Positions 1 to 12,500 of a DNA stretch of 64,000 bases are shown in pieces; the first letter of the stretch is position 1, and the number at the start of each line of letters is the position of its first letter. The notes under the pieces were generated by a model. It was given only the letters and a program-made list of their open reading frames with translations. It did no database searches and was not told where the DNA came from. This DNA comes from Asterochloris sp. CNOR1 (lineage: Eukaryota > Chlorophyta > Trebouxiophyceae > Trebouxiales > Trebouxiaceae). The DNA lies in contig OZ017750.1 of assembly GCA_963969365.1 (NCBI GenBank), forward strand, positions 1,364,001 to 1,428,000, read 5' to 3'. The position numbers were made by a program, and so were the translations under genes.

Positions 1-3000
1 CAGCAATGCGCTGCAGGAGTGGTACTCGAGCTAGCAGCTAGCCTGCTGCCACTCCTGCCGGCAGCATGAGCACACTGCCAGACAACCAGCTGGAGGTCTT
101 CTGAGCTCACCTGGTCTACTCCATGATGGTCAAGCGCTTCAGGCTCAGCTCCCAGGGCATGCCCACACAGCTATCAGAGGCTGCCTCTACACCAGTCACA
201 AGGTGACCTACCTGGTTCCAAAAATGACTGGTCAGGCACTTCAGGCTGAGCTGGAAGGACATGTGCAGCTAGGGAGCTCTCAGCCCAGGCACCACCCCAC
301 ATACTGAGGCAGCTTACCTGTGTCCACCCCACATCGGTAAGGCGCTTCAGGCTCAACTCCAGGGGCTTATCCACATCAGTGCCGCCAGTGAAGCCGCCAC
401 TCAGGAAGTCCAGCAGCTGACGTATGCCCTTCGCAGTTGTATCGAGCTCCAGCTCCATGACCTGACCTGGACCGCTGCAAAGGCACACACATGAGGGCCA
501 CTTGGGTGCTGCAGCATGTGGCGGGCTGGCTCATGGCTGGGGGTTTGGTCAAGCTCAAGCTCCATGACCCTAACCCTGCGGCTGCAGAGACACCAGACAG
601 GCACGCTACCAGCGTGCTTGATGCCAAAGGGCATGCCAAGCCAGCACGCCTACACTTCATCACCAGACACCGCCCGCTGCACAGGGACACGCGCACATGG
701 CTGCTGAAGCCTGTGCTGCAGTGCGGGCAGGCCTTTGGGGCTGGCATTCAGCCGCAGCTCCATCACCTGACCTTCATCACACATGAAAGCTGTCCCCAGC
801 CTTGCTGCTGCGGCCCTGCTTGGCACGCCAGGCCGGGGCAGCTGCTCAGGTAGCTCACCACTTGCCACTGCTACGCAGTCCAGCCTGATCTGCATGACTG
901 GCACTAGCACAATCCCACCAACTGAGGGCGCAGGTGCACCTGAAGGCATAGAGGTAGCACTGCCGCTCCTGCCTGTGGGCCCCTCGCATGCACTCCAGCG
1001 CGACCGCCTTGGCCACAGTCTCACGAGCACCAGCCATGGACCCTGCACAGCGCAAGGAGCTGCTCAAGACATCGCACCAAGTGGCAGAGCCGCATGCAGA
1101 GCTTCCCTGGCGCACAGTGGGGAAGGTGGGCTGCCAGGACACTGGCTAGCCAGCACATGCCACCACAGTCATGGTGGCATATGACGTGAGGCACTCAAGC
1201 TCGGCCCCGATGTCAGGGGTCCCCAGCTGCATGTCAGCTGCATGAGATGCCCTGCACCAGATCAGCACAAAGGAGCAGAGACGAGCCCTGCCAGGCCTGT
1301 GAATCTAACCCAGCATAGTGGCAGGCAGTCCATGTGCAGCAAGACAAGCCAGCACATCAGTTGCATGGTTCCGGTGCTCGGCGCACCTGAGGTGTCCAGG
1401 CAGCAGATGATGGGCCCCATCTCTGCAGCTGGCCGGATCTCCATCCTGGCAGTCACCCGAGTGGGCTCCCCCTGCAACCACCCTGCACAAGCCCAGAACA
1501 GGAGTCTCATCAAGCCTGCGTGTCGCAAGCAACATCCCTGATGGGTGCTCTTTGGCATAAAAGTCAATAGGTGCAGGCAAGACCTGCCATATTCAGCAGG
1601 GGGGTATGGTCTCTGAGCGGCATACATGCAGCGGTGGCAGCCCGTGGAGGGCTCTCATCCAGGCAGGTAGCCTGCTGCTGAGCGAGACAGCAAACAGCTG
1701 CTGACCCGGGAAGCGGCTCTCAAGGTGCCCGCCTGTGCCCCCACCTGTGCGCTCATAGCTCATGAGATTGCGCTCCACGCGGCGGACCATGTGGAGCAGG
1801 CGCGCAGCCCGGGAGCCCTCAGGACTTTGGCCACTGCGCCCACTCTGGTCCTGGAAAGTGAGGGGAGTTGGGTTCATGCCTGTCATCACTTCTGCATGGC
1901 TGCACCAGCCACACTGGGTATGACGCCCACAATTCATTTCTGACACATCAGTGGAGCAATGACTGGGCGTTGGTCCTCCTCGCTAACACCAGCATACACT
2001 GTGTGGTTTTCCTTGTGAGACTGCAGTCACTGCAGACTCCATTCTCTGGCGCGTCTGTGGGCCAAGACCTCACCTGAGGCACCTCCCCTGCCAGCTCCCG
2101 GAGGCGGGCTGCATGCAGCGCTCCCCGCCGTGTCTTGGGCCACCCTGCGGCCATCAGGTGTGCCTCAAAGGGCAGCATGCGAGACAGGTCCCCCGAGCGG
2201 GCAATGCCTCGTGTCTCCTCAGGTTGCAGCGGGGACCGAATGAGGCCTGGAGGGCGCCCAGCCTTCCGCACCTGCAGACAACAGGCTGTGGCGGCTGGGG
2301 CAGCAGCGCACCGTCTGAGCTCAATGGGGCGGGTCTTCGTAGAGAGCTTTGCTGATCTCTGCAGGCAGCTGCAGGCAGAGGGTACTGGCGGCGTGAGCAG
2401 CAGCCATGTCTTGCCAGGCCCTGGAAGCGGGCGTTGCTCATCAAGTGCCACAACCCACAGGCAAGAGACACTGGCAGCATGATCAGCAGTCCTGGTTTGC
2501 CATCCCTGACAGCTGCTGCCACGCCAGTCACAGGAGGCTGCAACTATGCCATATGCAGCCAAGCACACTGATGAGGACCCAGACCTGCTGCCTTCCCAGC
2601 ATGGCATCCACAAATGACCAGTCTCACCTCCTCGGGAGCCCTTCTGAGGGGTCCCACTCCCCCCGCCCGCCCCAGTTGGCGCACCAGCTCCCTCAGCTCA
2701 GGCAGGTCCTCCAGTTTCTTGCGCAGGGACTCCACCTCGGCCCACCCTGTGCTCTGCCAGACCGACAGGGAGCTGTCAAAGCCCTCAGGACCGTCCATAA
2801 GCCCTGCAGGGAACCAAGGTTGCCGGTCCAACTTGTCAGCCCTGGTCTTGACAGGCAGCGTGCAGGCGCATGCTCTTGATGACATTGACACTGGCCAAGC
2901 GCAAAGCTTGCCGTGCCAGATAATTGGCAAATGCCATTGGGGTAGAACGTGTGCCTACTTACGGCCCAAGACGATCGCAAGTGCAGCACTGGCAGGGAGC

Positions 3001-6000
3001 CATGGTGACGTCAGACCTTTCAAGTCATCAAAGGCCTTCGTTGCCTTCTCCATGTTTTCTGCAGCAGGTTTCCACTCCTGCTCAAATTGCTGCACCAGGT
3101 CGTCTGCAATCTTCTCCATGGCTGCAGATATGTCATCAGTAGTCTGCTCTGGCTCCCTACACAGGCAGGGGACAGCAGTGAGGTTGACGTCAGCCTGTGC
3201 AGCAAGTCCCTGAGCCCTCAGGCTGCAGGCGGCCACATCACCCCAGTACCGCATGGAAGCAGATGGCACTCTCTTCATCAGCTTCCCTACTAACAGTGCG
3301 TCGGCTGGCTTGACCCAGCAACCATGGCCCCCATCACACAGACACCAGCCCAGTATTGCTGTGTGAGGCTGCTGCCAGTCCCTAGCACTAGCTTGAAACT
3401 GAACCCTCCCCTGACCAGGGATCAAACCTTACCATGACCAAATGATGCAGACACAACACTGCTGGGTGCAGGTGGACCCCATGGTGAGGCTCACACCTAC
3501 CCTGTACTGGGCAACAGTGCTAGTGGCCTGCGCCAGATCCAGGCTCAGCATCCCAGGCCAGAACCTTGGGTCACGATGCAGCTGGTCCTCCCTTGCTCTG
3601 ACGGCGCATGCTCAGTTGTCACTTAGCTAGGTCTTGTCTTAACTCAAGACGAGCCTCACCCTTCTCCAGGGCTGGGCGACGAGTCCTGGGGCTGCATCTC
3701 CATCTTGATCTCCTGCCCCTCCTGCTCCCCAGCAGCATCCATGGCCTGCTGCATCATCTCCTCCATCTGCTCAGGTGTCAGGTCCTGCAGCACAGCAGTG
3801 CCACGCTGCCTGTCTGCCAGGCTCTGTGCTGTCTGGCGCTTGCTTGCGCAGGCCTGAGCGAGGGCCATGCCGCCCATGCCAGATCACAGAGGGGCCCTTC
3901 CAATGCAGCTGGCGGTGAAAGCAGATGCGAAGAGGCGTTCAAGCGTGGCTTGAGGCAATATCAACCACAGCAGACTGTTCTGACTCTAGAGTGCAACCAG
4001 CGATCCAGGCTGCTGGCATTTGCCAAAGCAGGAGGTCCGCATCAAGTGTCACTCGTTGAGGCAGGCAGGCACCCCAGCTCACCAATCGCTTGACATGCTG
4101 CAAAACTGCAGAGGCTTGCGGACTGACGAGCATGCTGTTAGCGTGTGAGCATGCCTTCAACACATGGAGGGCGGAGGGGCCAGCCCCCAGCTCTATACTT
4201 GGTTGGTATGGCTGCAAGAGAGCCCACCTCAGGCTTCATCTGCTCGCCAGGCTGCCCGCCCTCTGCTGCATCCCCCTCCTGGCTCTGGGCCTGCCCCTGG
4301 GTGTCCTGCTGCTGCTGAGGCTGCTGTGCCTGCTGCTCCTGTTGCTGCTGCTTCTTCTGCTGCTCCTCCTCCATCTTTGCCTCAAACTCCTGCAGGTCGG
4401 GTGTGCTGACTTGCAGCCAGCACGGGGCGGCAGTGGCACTGTACTGCTCTGTCTTTGGCTGCTCCTCTGCCCTCTCGGCCTCAAAGCACTGCGGCGCCTC
4501 CGCATGCAGGTGATCAAGGCACGTAACCAACTAGCCTGCTGCCAAGCTTGAGGCCGGCGCATGACAAGGCAGATGCCCTGCAACTTGGCGGCCATGCCAC
4601 TGCGACAGCACAAGGACAGGTGCTCACCAAGACATGATTGAAGCGCGACCTGAAGACCAGCAGCTCACAGCTGTTCACGTTACGGAGGCATCTGGCCTGC
4701 CAATCCTCACACTTACTGCGCATCCTCAAAGCAATCCCACAGGCTGCTCAAGCATTGATGTACGAACAGGCCCTGCGAAGGCCCTCACTCCCTGCCCTCA
4801 CGTGTGCCATCTCAACAACTTGCTTGACGATGCTGTCGCACAGGCGGGGGTAGCGCCGCGTGAAACGGGGCATGCCCAGGTCGCCCAGCGCCTTGAGCAT
4901 GCCACTCTTGAGGGGGTCCACCGGCCACCTGCACCCAGCCAGGGACATGCCACCATGACACAGGCTCCAGGTGCGGAACTGCCAGCCTGGCCGTGGTGCA
5001 GGGGACAGGCAGCTGCGTGCCCCTCAGCTGGCCGTTCGCAGCTGCCGTGGCCTTGAGCAGCCCACTCACAAAGCATTCCATGACTGCCTGCAGTTCACTA
5101 GCACCATCTCAAGACTCAGGTGTGATGACGCCAGCCGCAGTCTGCCGGGCTGTCCACTGTCCCTGTGCAGCTGTCAGTGCCAGGCCGTCATCACATTGGC
5201 CACATCCCATCCCTGTGCTTCTTGGAGACCGCATGCAGCTTGTGTGTGCTTCCCAGCTGCAGCAGGGAGCTGTGCATGACCGTCTAAGGAGCCTCAAGCT
5301 ACACCCACCATGACTCAATTGGCCCTTGTCCTGCAGAGGCCACCTGACCACTTGATGGCCTCAAAGCGGGGCAGCACCCTGGCAAGCAGCAACACAGCAA
5401 AGATGGCATGGCCCGGGGTGCCTGCTCACTCAATGGTCTCAGGTCCAGGGAGCACCCCCCGGGTGAGGCTGGCCTTGATGGCTGACAGGTCATAGGCGCG
5501 CTGCTGCAGATCCAGCATGCCCTTGGTGCCAGGGAGCTCCAGCAGGGACTGGATGGTGCTTCTGTCCAAGTTCAGGGCGCGAGCAAAGTTCTTGCTCATT
5601 GGCCTGCAGGGTCAGGGCAGGGGCTCTGCCTGAAAGGGTCGAGCGCCGTGGGGCTGCAGGCACGCTGAAGATGTCACTGTCAGGACCCTTGCACGACCAC
5701 GACTGCTTGATGCAGATGGCTGCCTGCCAAGAAGCAAGGCACGCATGCTAAGCTGACCAGCAACAACAGGGAGTGGGCTGTCAAGCAGTGCCAGCAGTGC
5801 ATGCAATCATACAAGCATGCAACCTGCTGTTTCAAAAACGCAAGGGCTTGAAAGGCGTAACGCTTGCTGCTGGAGGGCCTTCTGTTGGCACCGCACCCGA
5901 TCATCTCGCCGCCCACTGCATTCTGCTGGGTGCTGGCCATGCCTGCATCTGCCACAGATGGAGCAGCAGCTGGGACTTTTCCGAGATCTGCTGCAGCATC

Positions 6001-6270
6001 AATGGGTCCTTGCACCTCAGTCAGGGGCACACTTGCTATCGTGTCTTGCACTGCTGCTTCCCTGTTGCTGGCAACACTCTGCCCCAATGCATCTTTGGCC
6101 CTCTGGGCCTCAGGGGGCCGAGTACTGTCTTCAGCTGAGTCCCCAGGCCGTGCTTGTTCGGCTGTGCATATCAGATGCAGCTTCCTTGATGGAGCATGTC
6201 TGGCAAGACTAGTTCCATGTGCACAGATCTGAAGATGCACCCGGTGCGGCACTCTGTAGAGGTGTGCCAT
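1..6270 (-). CDS. VWA domain protein, CoxE/ViaA-like, organelle-targeted (partial, C-terminus off window)
   Basis: Multi-exon minus-strand gene. The ATG at 6270 opens a Ser/Arg-rich, Ala-rich N-terminus that looks like a transit peptide. Downstream exons encode SKNFARALNLDRST (about 5435-5600), LKSGMLKALGDLGMPRF (about 4870-4920), a Gln-rich stretch (about 4230-4400), TPEQMEEMMQQAMDAAGE (about 3720-3790), LRELVRQLGRAGGVGPLRR (about 2650-2710), ETRGIARSGDLSRMLP (about 2170-2220) and MVRRVERNLMSYERTG (about 1740-1790). The VWA domain follows. Its MIDAS motif is split by an intron: one exon ends CLDTSG near 1390 and the next (about 947-1042) begins SMAGARETVAKAV. Exon 318-474 carries GGGTDVDKPLELSL-type sequence. 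The rest of the VWA fold lies left of base 1. Bacterial ViaA works with the RavA AAA+ ATPase; a partner role here is inference, since no MoxR ATPase lies in the window. The exon joins between 2800 and 5870 are only approximate. Confidence 0.75.
60..780 (-). repeat. Decayed tandem copies of VWA exon segments
   Basis: Two parts of the real exon 318-474 recur around it. The segment coding GQVMELEL (443-470) has degraded copies at about 547-575 and 745-776, upstream in the gene inside the intron. The segment coding LELSLKRLT (340-360) recurs at about 213-233 and 132-152, inside the following intron. Only the 318-474 copy continues into a proper VWA sequence, so I treat the others as relics. Confidence 0.7.
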
Positions 6271-6563
6271 GCCGGTGTGTGTTGGACCCTGAGCTGATTT
6301 TTATCTAGCCGAGCTTTGACCGACGTGCCCTAAATCTGAAAACGCCCTAGGTGCATGAGTTGCCAGACTGGGATTGGAGTGCAGTCAAGAAGCTTCATTC
6401 TGCACATCAGGCAGCAGTTTTGACGATTGCGCGTACAGCACTTAAGCTGACATAAACAGTGCTTTGCGCCCCCTACGAAGCTTGAAGGGCTTTACATAGA
6501 TTATACAGCAGCAGGACAGATGGCCCTTTTGACAATGTAGTCCCCTCCCCCCAAACGCAAAGT
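6271..6563. promoter_or_regulatory. Divergent intergenic region between VWA and FUSC genes
   Basis: About 290 bp separate two divergent start codons. The stretch is less GC-rich than the genes and must hold both 5' UTRs and core promoters. I recognise no specific motif in it. Confidence 0.4.
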
Positions 6564-9500
6564 ATGGATGGAGAGCACATGGACCAGCACCAATTCAAGC
6601 CTCACCATATCCTCAATATTGAGGACAGCAAGCCTGCACAGCCCGCAGAACCTTTCAAGCTGTGGCAGCCAACATGCTTCGATCGCTTCAGAAGATTCAT
6701 GCTGTCAGAGGATGTGACAGCAGCAGTGCAGCTAGGGTTTGGTGAGTGCAAAGCTGGCCTGCCTGCAATAAGTCTGGACATGGTGTCTCCAAGCATGCAA
6801 AGTGACCACCAATGGTACAAGAAGCCAGATCGTGCAAGTCGACGTATGTTGCGGTGCAGGCAACTTCACAATAGCCCTGTTTGTGTTCATCACATCAATC
6901 ACCTGGTCCCTCGCCTGTATTGGAGCCATTGTAAGTCCATCAATGTTTCCAGAATTTGCCCTGTGCTGTGGTGTCCGTGGTACTGACTTGGGCTTGTCTG
7001 CCTGCAGTTCTGCACAGCAGGTAGGCAGTGGTTGTCCTGCGCTCTAGCCAAAGCAGATTCTGAGACTCTGAACTGTAGAGTTGCGCTGACACGGGTGCGC
7101 CGTCATGCCAGGCCTTCTCATTCTCAGTCCATCCACACTGGTTGGCTCCAGATTCACAGCGGCTGTTGCTGTGTTTGGGTCGCTCTGGGTTGGCCTTGCA
7201 CTGGGATGTGGCACGGTGAGCAGACAGCAAAGCTGCATCTCGCAGAGCAGATGCCTCATTGCTTTGGATCTCTAGCACTCAGTCCCCGCGACGCTGAGCT
7301 GCCCCCACAGCTGCCGTCACTGGCTTGCTGATGGGGCTGGTTGGAGGATTACCAGCAGCACTTCGAGGCCCCTGGTGCTGGAGCTGCCCCTGGCGACTGC
7401 CAGAACCTGTGTCTACTGCTGCGCTGCCCGTTGCCTTGCTGCTCGCTGCCTGTCTTTGTACTGCCAGCTGCACTTCAGCCACCCATGCTGCTGCAGCTTT
7501 CGCTGGCACATGCCCCAGGCGTCTGGTACACAGGCTTCCTCTGCATCTTCTCTGCGATCTTCATCATCCCTCTGTGCTCCCTTCGAGCCTGGGGAGGGCC
7601 CCCGGCCGGCCTGCTGGGTGAGATGACAGAGCTTGTCACCTGGGGCAGCCAGGCTCACTGGCCATGCCTGCAAATGTTGCCTCCTTCTGCAGCTGGCGCA
7701 TGCAGATCTGCTGCTACCTCTTTGCAAGAGGCAGGAGTGGCCCCTGATCCCTGCAGGATGTGTGGGGTTCCTGCTGGTCATCCCCGCCGGGTACACAGCC
7801 TGGCCCGCCAGGCTGCTGTGGAAGGAGGTGAGGGTGATAGGAGTGCGGTGCCATGTGATGTGGGACACGCGTCGGAGGAGTTGAGCAATCCCCTGTCCAT
7901 GTGAAAGCATGATCTCCATGACATAAGGGCTCCTGACGCCCTTCAGCTGCCATGCCTGCAGCTTGTCCTGCATACATGATCCCCATCTGCATGGAAGGCC
8001 AGCTGGCAGGTGCCAGAACTGATCCCCCTCCCCTCCTCCACTTCATGCCTGCCGCACCTGCAACTCACGCCGCACTGGGTCTGAGGTGGCAGCAAGCTAC
8101 CCCCATGCAAGGTCACGTGTCCTTCGGCTGTTGTGACTGCAGGTCATGTGGCACTTGACTAAGTCGGGGCTGATCTCCATGCTGGGGACTGTTGCAGCTG
8201 GCACACTCGTCCTGCCCAAGCTGGCACGCAACGAGCTGTGTGTCACAGTCTCAAGAGGTGAGGACACTGCCCTCTGGTCTGTTTGATCGCAAGGCATGTG
8301 CCCTGGGTCATTCACAGACACAACTGCAGGTTGCTGCCTTCGTTTTTGGCCAGCAGCTGAAGCTCAGATCATGACTCTGCGTCTCCATCAGCATCACACT
8401 GGCATGAGTGCATGCTCTGCCTGCAGAGGCGCCTGTTGAATCGTTGCTGTGCTGCGTCTGCAGTCATGGTGGGCATGGGAGTGGCGCTTTCAGACTTCTC
8501 CACCCATCTCTTCTTGGCGTCACACCACCATGATGTCGTTTACCCAAGTAAGCTGAAGTGCCTCCCCCCCCCTTCCTCGCCGCCTGCAGGCAGTCAAGGT
8601 GCCAGCAAAGGGCGGCTGCACTTTGAGCTGCAGCAAGCTTGCTGACAGCCAGGGGCTATGTCATGCACTAAGAGAGGGCTCTCACATGTGCACATTGACA
8701 TGCACATCACGGCACCAATTGTTACCCTGCTGCCAGGCCTCACTGCTCTGGAGTACCCAGTGTTGCAGCACGTGTTGTGAGGCAGCTGCGTTCTGACGCA
8801 CTACCACCTGCCTGCAGCGGGGAAGCGCCTGAATGTCCCAAAGTATGATCCCTACAAGCCGCAGGAGAACGGTACCAGCCAGCACTTGCCTCCCACCACA
8901 GACCCCTCTGGCAAGCTGCGGCGGCAGCTGACCTTGCATGGGGAGGACATGACTGAACCTGACTACCGGGATTGGCTGGGGCGTGCCACTGATCCCAATC
9001 GGAGCCGGCCCAACAAGTGAGCCCCTTGTGGAATGGCAAGCCCCAACCTAAAGCCGCCGCATCCGCCTGCTGCATGGTGCTCACTTCCATCCACTGGTGC
9101 CCCCTTGAGTGGGGAGTCTGCTCCCTGGCTGCTGCCAGGACTGTGGCGTGCAGTGTGTGCTGTCGACAGTGAGGGAAGGCATGGGCAGGGCCGTTCCAAC
9201 AGGACACTATGCTGCTATTGTCGACATATCTGCCGTCTGGATGGCACTGTCCAAGGCAGCGTGAACCACAGCGGAAGGATGCTTCAAACACAATGAAAGT
9301 ACAGTACTATATCAGCCTGCTCTGCAAGAACCAGGGCGGCGGGGGCCACCTCACAAGCAAGATGGCAACAGCTCCCACTCACGCTACCATGTGAGACCTG
9401 TCTGCAGGAAGGGTCAGGGCAAGGGGCACTCCACTGGCAACATCGCACTTCTGCGAGGGGAGCTGGCCAGTGCGCGGCGCATGGTGGGGGAGGCCAAAGT

Positions 9501-12500
9501 TGAGCCCCCCTTCTTGGCTACCTACCGCTGGAAACCAGAGGAGCTGGCGCCTGTGCTTAACGCAATGGACGGCGTCATCATGGCTTCTGCAGCCATGGAG
9601 TCCCTGTTGGAAGGTCAGCTGCGATAAGGGGCTCTGCCTGATGGGCTTGGATCTCCTGCTCGATTCTCAGCTCCCTATAGAGAACCTGGACTATGGATGC
9701 ATGCCTGTGCAATTCCCTGTAACGCTTTGCTTGAGGGGCTCAAAAATCCTGCAGATATTTCAAGCTGCTTGTAGGGACCTGCATGGGTCTCCCAGGACTG
9801 CTTCTGTGTAAACTATTCTGCACTTGGCCACAGGCAGACTGCTGGCAGGTCAGCTGCTCAAGAGACCCTGTTGCACAGGCTGGTGCCTGGGGGATCTTCA
9901 CAGGTCAAATGTCATGCGTAGGGGGCTGTCCAGTTCCCTGAAGCACCGCAGGGTTCACAGAACCTGCAGCAGCCATGGAGCTGCTGCTGTGAGGCCTGCT
10001 GGCATTGATTTCTATTAGGATCGGGTGCATAACTGTCCCAGTTGAAGCACGCTGCATAAGGCTGAAGTTGACCAGCTGCTTTCAGAGGCGCTTCACAGGT
10101 GCTTGCAGATGGACCAGCTGCTTCATGTTGCATGTCAGCACCAGATGTGCTGCCTGCATGCAGGGGATGAGCCCCTGCTGGACGAGCGGGCTCTGGTGGC
10201 GGCCATGGGAAGTGACCCGCTGCCCATGTTTCGTCAGCTGCATGCGCGGATGGCTGCTGCCTGCACCCAGATGGCAATTGTCGTCCTGGAGAAGAAGCAC
10301 AAGGGAATCAGGCGCAGCACGCCCCCCAACAGCATGAACCATGCGGACTGGGTGCGCCTCAGGCTGCAGGCCAGGTGTGATCGCCAGCCCTGCAGGCACC
10401 TGTACATGTGTAAGAAGCAGGGGGCCTGCTTCCTGCAGCAGCAGCCTGAGCTGTTCAGGCAACAGGCCTCAATGCAAGTCATTGAAAGCTGCAGGCCAGA
10501 CCTGGATGCCTGCCTGCTGCCAACACATCCACATCCTGACCCATTGCAAGGCACTTTGCAGCCTTCACAGGCCTCCTCATCCCAACACCCTGTTGGCCTC
10601 AATGCAGGGTTCTGTCTGCCCTTGGCATGCCTGCTCATACTCGCCATGTAGGGGCCCGGCCTGCGGGGAGGTGCCACACTCTGTCCCTCTTGTGCACAAC
10701 TCAGGGTTCCTGGCTCAGACATTGTGTTCCTGGCCTGCAGGGATGTGCTGCACGCTGGCCTGCAGGGCCATTGGAAGCAGTTTGAGGCAGGCAGCCACAA
10801 GCAGACATCGAATGCACCTCGGGAGGTACTGCTGCTGTCTCCATCCTGTTGGACAGGCGCTGTCTTTGCTGCCCCTCAGTGCCTGCTGCTGCAAGCTTGA
10901 ACTGACCACTTCTGCTGGACCTGCAGCTGAGAGCACTGCTGTATGTTGCCAGACTGACAGGTGAGGGGCAGGGTGTTGAGCCCTGCCAGCAGCTTCTTGC
11001 GGCAAGTATTGCCATGCAGCACAAAGCAGCAGCGCCCACAGCAAGTTGCAACACCTTGCCAACACGCCAGCTAACAGCAAGCTTTTGCTTCATGGCCCCG
11101 CCTTCTGATGCCTTGCATGCCCCCACGTTACCTGCCGCTACCCCTCACCAAATGCAGGTCAGCACCTGCCAGCAGCCACTGCCTCTTGGTGCATGCAATG
11201 TGCAGTGCAGGTCCCTGTTGTTATTGACTTAGGCCAGCCTGTGCAGGTGGCATCATGGAAGCCATGCACGAGCTAGAGCGTGCCCTGTTCCCTGAAGTGT
11301 CTGAGGACCACAGCAAGCATGGACGCCAGCTGGAGCCTGAGAGGCCAACTCAAGATGAGTGGGAGGTGAGGCATGCAACCATAATCATCTGTTGTAGGCT
11401 GAGCATGCCCGATCTTGACTTGCGGGGGCAAGGATGTATGGGAGGTGAGGGGACAAAAACACCTTGTGTGACTTGAGCATGTCTGAGTTCTGAGGGTCAT
11501 CTGCTTGCTGACATGTTACCAGAATGAGGCGAAGGTCGGCTGCCAGTCAGGCGTGCAATTGCCACCACGCAGAGTGAGGCATGCTGGCATGTTGTTTGCT
11601 TGCCAGCCAGTGGGTGGTGAACTGCTGATAAGCCCTGCATCTGCCGGCAGCGGGAGGTAGATTGTCGGTAAGCCCTGCAACTGGGGCTGGTCAAAAGTCT
11701 GTACATGAGTGCTCCTTGAGCAATTTGCTTCATTGCAGCTGAGTGCCATGCATTTACTCTGCTGGCTGCAGCACCCTGCTGTGCTGCAGCAGTGCTTTGG
11801 TGGGGCTGACTTGCTTACTGTGTGCAGAGCTGTGTGGAGCACCAATTTGCGCCAGCTGAGCCTGCCCTAGGGTACGCAGGAGCAGTCATGCATGAACCTG
11901 CTGAGGTGCCGCAAGAGAGCGAGGATGACGGTGCGCTTGCAGCTGGTCAGGCTACAACTTTTGCTGAAATGCAGCCTGCTTCCGCTGTAGGCACTGCTGA
12001 CTCGAGTGCTGCCCCTCAGTGCTGCCCTGCTTGGCTGTGACGCCTTCACTGCTGACTGGCACGCTGGCCCCTGTTGCTGCCTTGCTGGCTGCCTAGTCTC
12101 CTGTTCAGCAAGCTGCTCACGCCCAATGAGCGAACCCAGGTGAGCTCGCCCTCTGTGGTGTGCTGCAGGGACCACACAGCAGTCACGCAGGCGGCCGCGC
12201 CTACCGACCTTCTATGACATCGCGTGGCTGAAGCCTCTGCTGTTCATCGCGAGCGGCATGCAGGTCATGCAGACCCTGGGGGATATCATCGTCACGGGGA
12301 TCCCCAAGTTCCTAGGGACCCCTGGCAAGGCGTGGCACACCGTCAGGTAAGGACATTCACTGGCAGACTGCCTGCCCATGGCCTGCACCTGCTGTGACAG
12401 GCATCCCTTGCCCTGGCTGCAGCGCAAACCGAATCTTCCAGTACGGACTGAAGCTGTACATGGCAGCCACAACTGTTCTTACTGTGATAGTCATCCTTCT

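Noticed and set aside
560-580. CCCTAACCC-like telomere motif
   Set aside because: A single short occurrence inside an intron relic; no tandem array.
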